NCBI GenBank assembly: GCA_002684375.1
Contig: NYVC01000097.1
Coordinates: forward strand, 2,365-16,084
DNA length: 13,720 nucleotides
Origin: Marinovum sp.
GTDB taxonomy: Bacteria; Pseudomonadota; Alphaproteobacteria; Rhodobacterales; Rhodobacteraceae
Reading direction: 5' to 3'
Positions within the stretch are counted from its first letter, which is position 1. The number at the start of each line of letters is the position of its first letter. Shown piece by piece: positions 1 to 7,069 of this stretch. The notes under the pieces are model-generated. The model was not told the origin of the DNA. It did not search any database and worked only from the letters and a program-made list of their open reading frames with translations. A program made the translations under genes and the position numbers.

Positions 1-174
1 GCTGAAAATGACCACGAAGACTCGATGTTGTTGGCCTCGGTTATGGTCAAAGCTCAGGTTGCATCAGTCGCGGCTTGTTTGGCGTTTCAGGTCGCGAGCG
101 CTTTAAAATCTATGACACACAGCTGTGATGCAATGATGACGCATGTCGCCCAACCAGAACCGATGTTCCACTAA
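1..174 (+). CDS. Possible C-terminal end of an unidentified protein, truncated at the left edge
   Basis: Frame 1 stays open from the first base to a TAA at 172-174, giving 57 residues. The other plus frames and all three minus frames are interrupted within the first 120 bases or so. The translation reads like a real protein: a helix-prone stretch rich in Ala, Val, Ser and Met (for example LLASVMVKAQVASVAA), followed by a short polar tail ending in EPMFH. I do not recognise the family. If real, its start lies outside the window and it converges on the transporter gene that ends at 240. An ATG at 25 could also start a 49-residue protein, but I see no convincing ribosome binding site for it. An open run of this length can arise by chance, so this is a weak call based on residue composition. 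Confidence 0.33.
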   Translation, partial: AENDHEDSMLLASVMVKAQVASVAACLAFQVASALKSMTHSCDAMMTHVAQPEPMFH

Positions 175-239
175 GCCAGTCACCTGCACCGGCGACAGGC
201 ATATCAGGTCTGAAAATGATACCCGACACAGAACTCAGA

Positions 240-1163
240 TCATCCTTGGGGCGTCATGCCGCGGCGCGCGCTACCGCGCTGCAAGCCCAGCTGTCGCTCC
301 CGCCAGATAATCAAAATTCCAGCGCAAATCACTAAAACAACTCCAAACATCATCGTGGCTCCGGGGGTTTCATCAAATATGAAATACCCAATAATCAATG
401 CCCCCAGCATCGAGGCATAATCAAACGGCGCCACAACCGAGGCTTCCGCGAACCTATATGATGAGGTCAGAAATATCTGCCCCAACCCACCAAGCAGCCC
501 GGCCGTTATCAACAAAGCCGACTGCTGTAGCGACGGCAGAACCCAGCCAAATGGGATCGTCAGCAATGATAACGACGTCGACGTGATCGTAAAGTAAAAG
601 ACAATGGCCGAAATCTCCTCAACGGGAGCCAATTTGCGCAAATAGACCTGCGCTAAAGCGGAAAATACCGCACTAGTAAAGACCAGTACTGCGCCCAAAG
701 CCGTGGCAATTTCAGCCTCTGGTCCCGACAATACCGTCAGCCTTGGCGATAAAATTACCATCACCCCCGCCAGGCCAAGCGCCACCGCAGTAAGGCGAAA
801 TACCCGTACAGTCTCACCCAAAAACATTGCGGCAAAAACCACTGTTAACAGTGGTGCTGCATAGCTGATCGCAGTCACCTCGGGCAGTGGCAACAAACCC
901 AGACCCGTAAAGAAAAGACCCATTGCCGCCGTCCCGGCAAAGCCGCGCCAGAAATGCCCAATAGGCGAGATTACCCGCAGGCCAGTACGCAGGTTGCCAC
1001 GCATCAAAAGCCAGATAAAAATTACCGGCAAAGCAAAAAACGACCGGAAGAACACCGCTTCCCCAGGTGGTATATCAGCTGAGGTCGCTTTGATCAGTGC
1101 GGACATGATAATAAACATGGCAACAGAAATGAGTTTGTATAAGATGCCACGCGCCGACGTCAT
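240..1163 (-). CDS. DMT superfamily (EamA-type) membrane transporter
   Basis: A 307-residue, strongly hydrophobic inner-membrane protein with about ten predicted helices. It has the usual two-EamA-repeat layout: the first repeat covers roughly residues 8-140 and ends at GETVRVFRLTAVALGLAGV, and the second covers roughly 155-288 and ends at DETPGATMMFGVVLVICAG. The E-T/P...G-hydrophobic signature closing each repeat is typical of the drug/metabolite transporter superfamily. The C-terminus is a basic cytoplasmic tail (about 288-307). The ATG at 1163 is supported by AGGAG seven bases upstream. Substrates in this family range from amino acids and nucleotides to drugs and cannot be told from sequence here. 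The gene lies 52 bp downstream of msrA on the same strand with no terminator visible between them, so co-transcription with msrBA is possible. That alone does not show a role in methionine oxidation. Confidence 0.9.
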   Translation of the reverse strand: MTSARGILYKLISVAMFIIMSALIKATSADIPPGEAVFFRSFFALPVIFIWLLMRGNLRTGLRVISPIGHFWRGFAGTAAMGLFFTGLGLLPLPEVTAISYAAPLLTVVFAAMFLGETVRVFRLTAVALGLAGVMVILSPRLTVLSGPEAEIATALGAVLVFTSAVFSALAQVYLRKLAPVEEISAIVFYFTITSTSLSLLTIPFGWVLPSLQQSALLITAGLLGGLGQIFLTSSYRFAEASVVAPFDYASMLGALIIGYFIFDETPGATMMFGVVLVICAGILIIWRERQLGLQRGSARRGMTPQG

Positions 1164-1215
1164 CGGGGTCTCCTGTTAAAGATACGGCCCAAACCGCGCG
1201 ACTTCTCTACAAAGC

Positions 1216-1722
1216 TCAACTGCGTTTGGCGAGCACCCAATCGGGTCGAATGTAATGGCAGGTGTATCCATTTGGAACCCGTTGCAAGTAATCTTGATGC
1301 GCTGGCTCGGCCTGCCAAAAATCTCCGGCTTTGGAAATCTTTGTCGTGACGCGCCCTGGCCATTTGCCACTGGCGTTAATTTCGGAAATCACTTGTTTTG
1401 CCGCCTCGTTTTGAGCGGCATTAACATAGAAAATTTCTGATCGGTAAGAGCTGCCACGGTCATTGCCCTGCCGGTCCGGGGTGGACGGATCGTGGATCTG
1501 AAAAAAGAACTCAAGCAGCTGGCGATAGCTCAGCTTGGCAGGGTCAAAAAATACCTCAATAGATTCGGCGTGCCCGGTATTGCCACGTTTCAGCTTTTCA
1601 TAGGTTGCATTGGGCACCGTACCGCCCGTATAGCCGACCCGTGTCAGGCTCACCCCTGGAAGGCGCCGGATCAGGTCCTGCATGCCCCAAAAACACCCAC
1701 CGGCAAAAACTGCGCGCTCCAC
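1216..1722 (-). CDS. msrA: Peptide-methionine (S)-S-oxide reductase MsrA
   Basis: A 168-residue cytoplasmic enzyme that reduces the S epimer of methionine sulfoxide in proteins and free methionine, using thioredoxin as the usual reductant. The N-terminus carries the catalytic GCFWG motif with the nucleophile at Cys10. Family blocks follow: GYTGG, the [17 protein letters not shown] segment, and [22 protein letters not shown]. Cys155 in [11 protein letters not shown] is the likely resolving cysteine. The start codon is GTG at 1722, and its G is also the last base of the msrB TAG stop (TAGTG). A GGAGG lies about seven bases upstream, inside the end of msrB. This one-base overlap implies translational coupling and one transcript with msrB. 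The length is at the short end for the family because there is no N-terminal extension or signal peptide. Confidence 0.96.
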   Translation of the reverse strand: MERAVFAGGCFWGMQDLIRRLPGVSLTRVGYTGGTVPNATYEKLKRGNTGHAESIEVFFDPAKLSYRQLLEFFFQIHDPSTPDRQGNDRGSSYRSEIFYVNAAQNEAAKQVISEINASGKWPGRVTTKISKAGDFWQAEPAHQDYLQRVPNGYTCHYIRPDWVLAKRS

Positions 1723-2168
1723 TACGAATCCTCCACTTGGTTTACAAATTCACCATAGCCTTCTGCGACCATATCATCACGCGCAATAAACCGCAGGCTG
1801 GCAGAGTTGATGCAATAACGCAAACCGCCTCGGTCTCTGGGACCATCGGGAAACACATGTCCCAAGTGGCTGTCACCATGGGTGCTGCGCACCTCGGTAC
1901 GGATCATGCCGTGCGTGTTGTCCCGCACCTCGGTCACAAAATCTTGTGTGACCGGTTTGGTAAAGCTGGGCCAGCCACAACGGCTGTCAAATTTGTCCGT
2001 CGAGGTGAACAGCGGCTCGCCGGAAACAACATCCACATACAGGCCCGGATCTTTGTTATTGAGATATTTGCCAGTTCCGGGACGTTCCGTACCACTTTTT
2101 TGAGTGACCCAGAAAGCCTCTTCATCCAGTGCTGCGATCACGTCGGGATTTTTTTCGTATTTTGCCAT
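1722..2168 (-). CDS. msrB: Peptide-methionine (R)-S-oxide reductase MsrB
   Basis: A 148-residue cytoplasmic enzyme that reduces the R epimer of methionine sulfoxide, complementing MsrA encoded just downstream. The signature [13 protein letters not shown] holds the catalytic Cys119. Cys64 in SRCGWPSF is the expected resolving cysteine, and [10 protein letters not shown] is also present. The two CxxC pairs that bind structural zinc in many MsrB proteins are absent (VVSGEPLF and [10 protein letters not shown] replace them), so this is the zinc-free type. I chose the ATG at 2168 because it has GAGG about five bases upstream and gives the conserved MAKYEKNP start. The frame is open to 2216, but the extra 16 residues do not resemble the family and would overlap the predicted promoter. 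The gene heads a msrB-msrA unit and lies 219 bp downstream of the hydantoinase-like gene, so its own promoter is likely. Confidence 0.96.
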   Translation of the reverse strand: MAKYEKNPDVIAALDEEAFWVTQKSGTERPGTGKYLNNKDPGLYVDVVSGEPLFTSTDKFDSRCGWPSFTKPVTQDFVTEVRDNTHGMIRTEVRSTHGDSHLGHVFPDGPRDRGGLRYCINSASLRFIARDDMVAEGYGEFVNQVEDS

Positions 2169-2194
2169 AATAACCTCGTAAACCTTGTCTTGAG

Positions 2195-2223
2195 TTAAGA
2201 TGGAGCAGGCGGGCAAAAGTCAA
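2195..2223 (-). promoter_or_regulatory. Candidate sigma-70 promoter for msrBA
   Basis: On the minus strand TTGACT (2218-2223) matches the -35 consensus at five of six bases. It is followed after exactly 17 bases by TCTTAA (2195-2200), a weak -10 element (three of six). Transcription would start near 2188, giving a leader of about 20 bases before the msrB ATG. Just upstream of the -35 is an imperfect dyad at 2240-2257 (GATCA ... TGATC) that contains the perfect 10-base palindrome ATCAATTGAT, a possible regulator site. The assignment rests on the -35, the spacing and the position. The -10 is poor. Confidence 0.42.
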
Positions 2224-2387
2224 AGGATTCTTTCATCCAGATCAATTGATTGTGATCTGTTCTAGCCTTGCCTTGACCTGTGCCGCCCGTTCCAAAAACG
2301 CCCTGCTCAGTCTTTCAGTGACCAAACCAAGTCGTCAGGCCCCGGTAATCGAAGCCAAATTACCTCACCGAATGATCCGCGGGTCAC

Positions 2388-4412
2388 CTAGCCGGCTATA
2401 CGCGGCCGGCCACTGGCTTCGACCTGTATTGTGGCCTCAAGAAAGACCTCGCGCGCCTCAGTTTGCGCCTGACGGATATCACGCTGCGCAGTGATCTGGA
2501 TGTTGCCAGCCCCGGCTGTCAACGCCGCCTCTGTAACCGCGCCGCGCAAGTGGTCTTCTAACAGTGCCATGGCCGTTTCGGCGTCGGCAAGATCTTGTGG
2601 GCCAGTTTCAAAATGCACCCGATAGCATCCCTCTGACGGCGATGTCACAACCCCAGTTTTACGCAATGTCACCCGTCCGACAACCGCACCAATTGCATTG
2701 GCGACACCAGCATGTCGGGGCAGTATCATCTCGCAACCAAGCCGCGTTCCAACCGCCGGATAATAAGTGCTGGCTGAGGCGCCAAGCCCGATCACCGGCA
2801 CGTTCAAGCCTGCATTCAGCGCGAGTAAACCACGGTGACCGTCAAGCCCCCTTTGCGTCAGGACATGCTGCGCCAACTGCGCCGCAGGCAGGCCAAACGG
2901 GGTTTCTTCCGCGTCAAAGGCAGTCTCTAACAGCGCCAACTCAGTTTGACGGGTCAATTGATCAACAATGGCTTTTGCCATCACAGCCGGGTCTTTGGCC
3001 AAGCTCTCGCCAGCGCCAGTGCGACGACGCCCAAATAACTGCAGCGCTTTGCGCGCCGCTGCACAATCCCAGAACGTTGCCAGCCCCAACACGTGACTGG
3101 CGTCAGATGGTGTCACACTGGACAGTTGCACCAAGCCACGCGCCAGCAAGCGCTGCAAAGAGCGGGTTTCGAGGCGCGTCTTCAAGACAGAATCAAGCGG
3201 CTGGACCCCATCAGCTATCCGCGCCAGAACCGCCGCATCACGGCCTTCCAACCCACCTATCTGCCCGTCTTGTAGGTCATTTTCAGACGTGGGCCCGACC
3301 CGTCGGACAAAGCAACCATCATACTCACCCGGTACAGGATTGCCAAGTTGCCGCTCCAGCGTCGCATGAACGATATCGCAGGCCTGAACCGCCAAAAGGC
3401 TCACTGGCAACACCCGCCGCGGCCCAAGCGTCACCCCGCTTTTCAACCCCTCAGCAATGAAATGCACCTCGCTGTCGCCCCCTAATCCACTGGTGCGCAT
3501 CGCAACCGCCTCAACCATTGTCCGATAAGGCCCGACCTGTGCGCCTGCCGAATCAATTGCCGGCCGCCCATTGCGCAGAACCGCAACATCGGTCGTTGTC
3601 CCGCCAATATCAGACACCAGCGCATGCTCGGCCCCGGTCAGCCAGCGCGCGCCAACAATCGAGGCCGCCGGCCCGCTGAGGATCGTCTCAATCGGCCGCT
3701 CCCGCGCCATCGCCGCTGAAATCAAAGCCCCATCACCGCGCACCACCATCAAAGGCGCGTTGACGCCTGATGCGATCAAAGCGTCCTGCGCCCGCCCGAT
3801 CAGGCGATCAATCATACCGATCAGCCGAGCGTTTAACAGCGCAGTCAACGCCCGTTTTGGCCCGTTCAGTTTTGCCGACAAGTGATGCGAACATGACACC
3901 GGCGCGCCGGTAGCCGCGCGAATGATCTCGGCTGCCTTTAATTCATGTTCCGGATTGCGGGTGCCAAACTGACTGGCCACAGCAAAGGCCGACACCCCCA
4001 CAAGACTGGCAATCCAGACAGACAGCGCCGCGCAGTCCAAAGGGGCTGCTTCGACGCCGGCATGCGTATGCCCCCCGTCCAAAACGATCGACGGATCGCC
4101 CGCCAGAGCGTCAGTCAAACCATGCGTTGCAAGATCTTTTTTATTGAAGCCGATATAGACCAGCGCCACCCGGCCACCGTGACCTTCGACCAGCGCATTG
4201 GTCGCCAGCGTGGTCGACAGCGCCGCCATGGCGATGGATGCGGGGTCAATACCTGCGCGCTCTACCACCACCGCGACAGACGCACCGATCCCCTGCGCCA
4301 GATCGTTTCGGGTCGTCAGGGATTTCGCGCTGGCAAGTACCGTTTCATCATCTTCTACCAAAACCGCGTCGGTATACGTTCCGCCGGTATCAACTCCCAA
4401 CAACACTGTCAT
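2388..4412 (-). CDS. Hydantoinase/oxoprolinase A-type protein (HyuA-like), stand-alone
   Basis: A 674-residue cytoplasmic protein of the HyuA/5-oxoprolinase family, whose members use ATP to open cyclic amides such as hydantoins or 5-oxoproline. The N-terminal domain opens with the phosphate-binding motif GVDTGGTYTDAVL (residues 6-18) and contains ALSTTLATNALVEGHGGRVAL (about 64-84). The catalytic A domain has the second phosphate motif SDIGGTTTDVAV (267-278) and GLGGDS (309-314), both characteristic of the ASKHA-like fold in this family. The remaining 350 residues include a PAQLAQHVLTQRG segment and a GLGASASTYYP-AVG block near the C-terminus. The ATG at 4412 has GGAGG six bases upstream. The usual partner HyuB (about 500-600 residues) is on neither side: queG lies 68 bp upstream and msrB 219 bp downstream. 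The substrate is therefore unknown. It is probably co-transcribed with queG. Confidence 0.87.
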   Translation of the reverse strand: MTVLLGVDTGGTYTDAVLVEDDETVLASAKSLTTRNDLAQGIGASVAVVVERAGIDPASIAMAALSTTLATNALVEGHGGRVALVYIGFNKKDLATHGLTDALAGDPSIVLDGGHTHAGVEAAPLDCAALSVWIASLVGVSAFAVASQFGTRNPEHELKAAEIIRAATGAPVSCSHHLSAKLNGPKRALTALLNARLIGMIDRLIGRAQDALIASGVNAPLMVVRGDGALISAAMARERPIETILSGPAASIVGARWLTGAEHALVSDIGGTTTDVAVLRNGRPAIDSAGAQVGPYRTMVEAVAMRTSGLGGDSEVHFIAEGLKSGVTLGPRRVLPVSLLAVQACDIVHATLERQLGNPVPGEYDGCFVRRVGPTSENDLQDGQIGGLEGRDAAVLARIADGVQPLDSVLKTRLETRSLQRLLARGLVQLSSVTPSDASHVLGLATFWDCAAARKALQLFGRRRTGAGESLAKDPAVMAKAIVDQLTRQTELALLETAFDAEETPFGLPAAQLAQHVLTQRGLDGHRGLLALNAGLNVPVIGLGASASTYYPAVGTRLGCEMILPRHAGVANAIGAVVGRVTLRKTGVVTSPSEGCYRVHFETGPQDLADAETAMALLEDHLRGAVTEAALTAGAGNIQITAQRDIRQAQTEAREVFLEATIQVEASGRPRIAG

Positions 4413-4480
4413 GCGCTGCCTCCGTTTATCTATTCAAGACACATGTACCCTGTGCATCACCGCGCGCCAGCCAATTTGCG

Positions 4481-5521
4481 TCATTTTTTTGTAAGTCGCT
4501 CAACCGCCCAGCGCGCAGCGTCTGCCACCGCCGGATCTGGATCAGCACAGAGGCTTTGGGCAACTGCACGCAATCTGCCCTGTCCCGAATTGCCAATCGC
4601 ATACAGCACATTGCGCACAAAGCGATCGCGCCCGATGCGTTTAATCGGGCTGCCTGAGAACATTGAGCGAAACTGCGCATCATCTAAAACCGCCAGCTCT
4701 GCCAATGCCGGAGCAAGCAGATCATCACGGGCATGATAGCGAATTTCTTGTGCCGTCACGGCAAATTTATTCCACGGACAGGCGGCCAGACAATCGTCAC
4801 AGCCATAGATTCGATTGCCCATTTTCGATCGCAAACCTAAATCAACCGGGCCCTTATGCTCAATCGTCAGATATGAAATACAGCGCCGTGCGTCCAATTG
4901 ATAAGGTGCGGGGAAAGCCTCTGTCGGACAGGCTGTCAGGCAGGCGCGACACGACCCGCAGTGATCAACCTCGGCCGCATCCACCGGCAGATCAAGCGTT
5001 GTGAAAACCGAGCCGATGAAAAACCAGTTGCCCAAGTCGCGGCTGACCAGATTGGTATGTTTGCCTTGCCAGCCCAGCCCAGCGGCCTGACCAAGCGGCT
5101 TTTCTGGTACGGGCGCAGTATCGACAAAGACTTTCACCTCGCCGCCACCCTCGGCAATCAACCAGCGTGCCAGCCGCTTGAGCCGCTTTTTAACCGTATC
5201 ATGGTAATCACGGTTTTGAGCATAGACCGAGATGGCACCCGCCTCGGACTGTGTCAAAATTGCGCGGGGATCATGCTGTGGCGTATAGCTTTCTGCCAGC
5301 ATAATCACTGTTTGCGCCCCAGGCCACAAGACCTGCGGGGCGGCGCGCCAATGGGCCCGTTCCTCTAACCAGGACATCTGGCCGTGATACCCCCGGGCCA
5401 GAAAAGACGCCAACTGTTCGGGCATTTGTGGTACATCCCACGGCCGGCATAGGCGGCAGGCCGCAAAACCTTGATCTTTTGCCTGATCAACCAAACGGTG
5501 TTTGAGCGCCGAAGATGACAT
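4481..5521 (-). CDS. queG: Epoxyqueuosine reductase QueG
   Basis: A 346-residue cobalamin-dependent iron-sulfur enzyme that reduces epoxyqueuosine to queuosine at the wobble position of tRNAs for Tyr, His, Asn and Asp, the last step of queuosine synthesis. The N-terminal cobalamin-binding half contains [25 protein letters not shown] (about 133-157), with Asp134 the likely general acid. A double [4Fe-4S] ferredoxin-like region follows: Cys188, Cys191, Cys194 and Cys198 in [12 protein letters not shown], Cys214, and Cys241, Cys244 and Cys248 in [13 protein letters not shown]. All eight expected cluster ligands are present. The C-terminus is a HEAT-like segment ([20 protein letters not shown]). 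The start at 5521 has only a weak AGGC-type binding site, but it gives the expected family length. It lies 23 bp after the GST-fold gene, so the two are probably one transcript. No other queuosine gene is in the window. Confidence 0.96.
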   Translation of the reverse strand: MSSSALKHRLVDQAKDQGFAACRLCRPWDVPQMPEQLASFLARGYHGQMSWLEERAHWRAAPQVLWPGAQTVIMLAESYTPQHDPRAILTQSEAGAISVYAQNRDYHDTVKKRLKRLARWLIAEGGGEVKVFVDTAPVPEKPLGQAAGLGWQGKHTNLVSRDLGNWFFIGSVFTTLDLPVDAAEVDHCGSCRACLTACPTEAFPAPYQLDARRCISYLTIEHKGPVDLGLRSKMGNRIYGCDDCLAACPWNKFAVTAQEIRYHARDDLLAPALAELAVLDDAQFRSMFSGSPIKRIGRDRFVRNVLYAIGNSGQGRLRAVAQSLCADPDPAVADAARWAVERLTKK

Positions 5522-5544
5522 GGGCCTATGCCAGGCTCTGAGAG

Positions 5545-6210
5545 TTAAAAATCCAAATCAGCATAATGCGACGGTTGTGGGAAGCCCGGAACTTGGTCAG
5601 CCAAAATCGACCGGAAAGCCGGGCGTGATTTGATCTTGGCATACCAATCCTTGAGGGCCTTGTTGCGATGCCAATCGACGTCAGATATGTAATCCAGCGC
5701 CGAGAGATGCGCCGCCGCCGCAAAATCGGCCAAGCTCATCATATCGCCCGCCAGCCAACTCCGTTGTTCCAAAAGCCATGCAATATAATCGAGATGATAT
5801 TTTATCTTTTTTGCGCCGTCCTTGACATTTTTACTATCAGGATAGCCTTGCCCCATAATCTTTTTGGTCACCCGTTCGTAGACCAACTTCGAGGTCACAT
5901 CACGATGAAATTTATCATCAAACCATCCCACTAGACGCCGGACCTCATAGCGTTGGTGAATATCCACTGGCATCAGTGCGGGGTTTGGGTATTTCTCTTC
6001 AAGATATTCGCATATCGCCGCACTCTCGGACATGATCTTGCCGTCAATTTCCAAAACCGGGACTTTTGCAGCCGGGTTGCGCCGTAGAAAGCTTGGGTCC
6101 CGTTCCCAATAGCGCTCCTCGATCAATTCGCACTCAATGCGCTTTTCAGCCAATATCAGGCGGACTTTGCGACAATAGGGGGACATTGCAATATGATAAA
6201 GACGGGCCAT
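5545..6210 (-). CDS. fzlA: Glutathione S-transferase-fold protein, probable FtsZ-binding FzlA homolog
   Basis: A 221-residue soluble protein of the GST superfamily. The thioredoxin-like N-terminal domain has SPYCRKVRL (Ser10, Cys13), the cis-proline loop VPVLEIDG (Pro51) and the glutathione-site-like SES (61-63). The helical C-terminal domain holds [21 protein letters not shown], the usual N-capping region. I suggest FzlA, the alphaproteobacterial GST-like protein that binds FtsZ and promotes septal wall synthesis. The reasons are the [14 protein letters not shown] block (Trp35) and the acidic-aromatic tail HYADLDF at the extreme C-terminus, features I associate with that subgroup from memory. 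A generic GST is the alternative. The start is uncertain: ATG at 6210 gives the conserved MARLYH beginning but has a poor binding site, while in-frame ATG 6246 or TTG 6249 have an AGGG nearby and would add 12-13 residues. It lies between mtgA and queG on the same strand. Confidence 0.85.
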   Translation of the reverse strand: MARLYHIAMSPYCRKVRLILAEKRIECELIEERYWERDPSFLRRNPAAKVPVLEIDGKIMSESAAICEYLEEKYPNPALMPVDIHQRYEVRRLVGWFDDKFHRDVTSKLVYERVTKKIMGQGYPDSKNVKDGAKKIKYHLDYIAWLLEQRSWLAGDMMSLADFAAAAHLSALDYISDVDWHRNKALKDWYAKIKSRPAFRSILADQVPGFPQPSHYADLDF

Positions 6211-6270
6211 CGGGCGGGGATTCCACTTTTTTTCGCTCTGCCCCATCAATGCCCTGCAAACCAGAAGTTT

Positions 6271-6981
6271 TCAATCCTCGAAACACGCTGATCTTTGATC
6301 CTTAAGAATAGTTGCAGCACCATCTGCAATGGCAACAGCGCGCGCGCGGACATAAGACGTGGGCTTGGCGGCCGACCGCGTTTTCGGCGACGGCAATATT
6401 GCCGCAAGCCGCGCTGCCTGAACTGGTGTAAGGTTTTTCGGCTCAACCCCAAAATAATGCCGCGAGGCGGCACCAACCCCGAACACGCCCGTGCCGAATT
6501 CGGCAACATTAAGATAAACTTCCAATATCCTTTTCTTTGGCCATAACACCTCGACCAAAGGCGTTAAAACCGCCTCAAACGCCTTGCGCAGCCAACTGCG
6601 CGCCGGCCATAAAAAGACGTTTTTAACGGTTTGTTGGGTCAGCGTCGAAGCACCCCGCCGGCCACCATCTGCAAGAGCAGTACGAATCGCAGCTATATCA
6701 AAACCCCAGTGCAGACAGAAATTCGCATCTTCCGCCGCAACAACAGATCGCGCCAAAACCGGTGCAATGTCGTCCAATGGTGTCCAAAAAGCCTCAACAT
6801 TCCCAAGTCGTTGCTTTTCCTGCCAAATGTAATAAGTTTTCGTCGGATTTACCCAATTCATCAGGAATACAACGGCGATACCTCCGCCAATCATCGCAAG
6901 CAGCAATGTCTGGAGGCCACGTCCAAACGACGATAATAGCAGGGGCACCTCGTCAGGCGCTGAAGCCGGTTTTTGTGACAT
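6271..6981 (-). CDS. mtgA: Monofunctional biosynthetic peptidoglycan transglycosylase MtgA
   Basis: A 236-residue inner-membrane enzyme of glycosyltransferase family 51 that polymerises lipid II into glycan strands and has no transpeptidase domain. A short cytoplasmic N-terminus and one membrane anchor (about residues 22-42) precede the periplasmic catalytic domain. Family motifs appear in order: EDANFCLHWGFD (catalytic Glu84), RGASTLTQQTVKNVFLW (109-125), and KKRILEVYLNVAEFGTGVFG (149-168, with Glu154 as the second acidic residue). ARLAAILPSP follows near 190. I chose the ATG at 6981, preceded directly by AAGAGAG. The frame is open upstream to 7203, but that extension lies inside gltB and has no family similarity. 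The gene begins 41 bp beyond the gltB terminator hairpin and is followed after 60 bp by the GST-fold gene. The length is normal for MtgA. Confidence 0.95.
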   Translation of the reverse strand: MSQKPASAPDEVPLLLSSFGRGLQTLLLAMIGGGIAVVFLMNWVNPTKTYYIWQEKQRLGNVEAFWTPLDDIAPVLARSVVAAEDANFCLHWGFDIAAIRTALADGGRRGASTLTQQTVKNVFLWPARSWLRKAFEAVLTPLVEVLWPKKRILEVYLNVAEFGTGVFGVGAASRHYFGVEPKNLTPVQAARLAAILPSPKTRSAAKPTSYVRARAVAIADGAATILKDQRSACFED

Positions 6982-7021
6982 CTCTCTTTTATAAACACCG
7001 CCGGAGACATAGAAAAGACAC

Positions 7022-7062
7022 CAAAAATAAGACGGCACCCCCAAGCAATAATCAGGGGTGCC
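7022..7062 (-). terminator. Intrinsic terminator downstream of gltB
   Basis: Read on the minus strand, just past the gltB TAA, a perfect 8-bp stem GGCACCCC / GGGGTGCC (7055-7062 with 7034-7041) encloses a 13-base loop. It is followed by the T-rich run TCTTATTTTTGG. This is a classic Rho-independent terminator in the right place to end the gltDB transcript. It should largely insulate mtgA from glutamate synthase transcription. Confidence 0.88.
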
Positions 7063-7069
7063 TATACGG

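Noticed and set aside
175..239. A possible terminator between the left-edge frame and the transporter gene
   Set aside because: Only a 4-bp CCTG/CAGG pairing is visible and no T run follows on either strand.
1605..2198. A 197-codon plus-strand open frame opposite msrA and msrB
   Set aside because: Both msr genes have intact catalytic motifs and binding sites on the minus strand, and the plus-strand translation shows no domain.
2564..3460. A 298-codon open frame on the plus strand, opposite the hydantoinase-like gene
   Set aside because: It is antisense to a gene with clear family motifs. Its translation is rich in Gln, Arg, Pro and His with no recognisable domain, as expected when the opposite strand of a GC-biased gene is read.
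3945..4736. A 263-codon plus-strand open frame spanning the queG/hydantoinase boundary
   Set aside because: It overlaps two well-supported minus-strand genes, has an Arg-rich low-information translation, and has no ribosome binding site or known domain that I can see.
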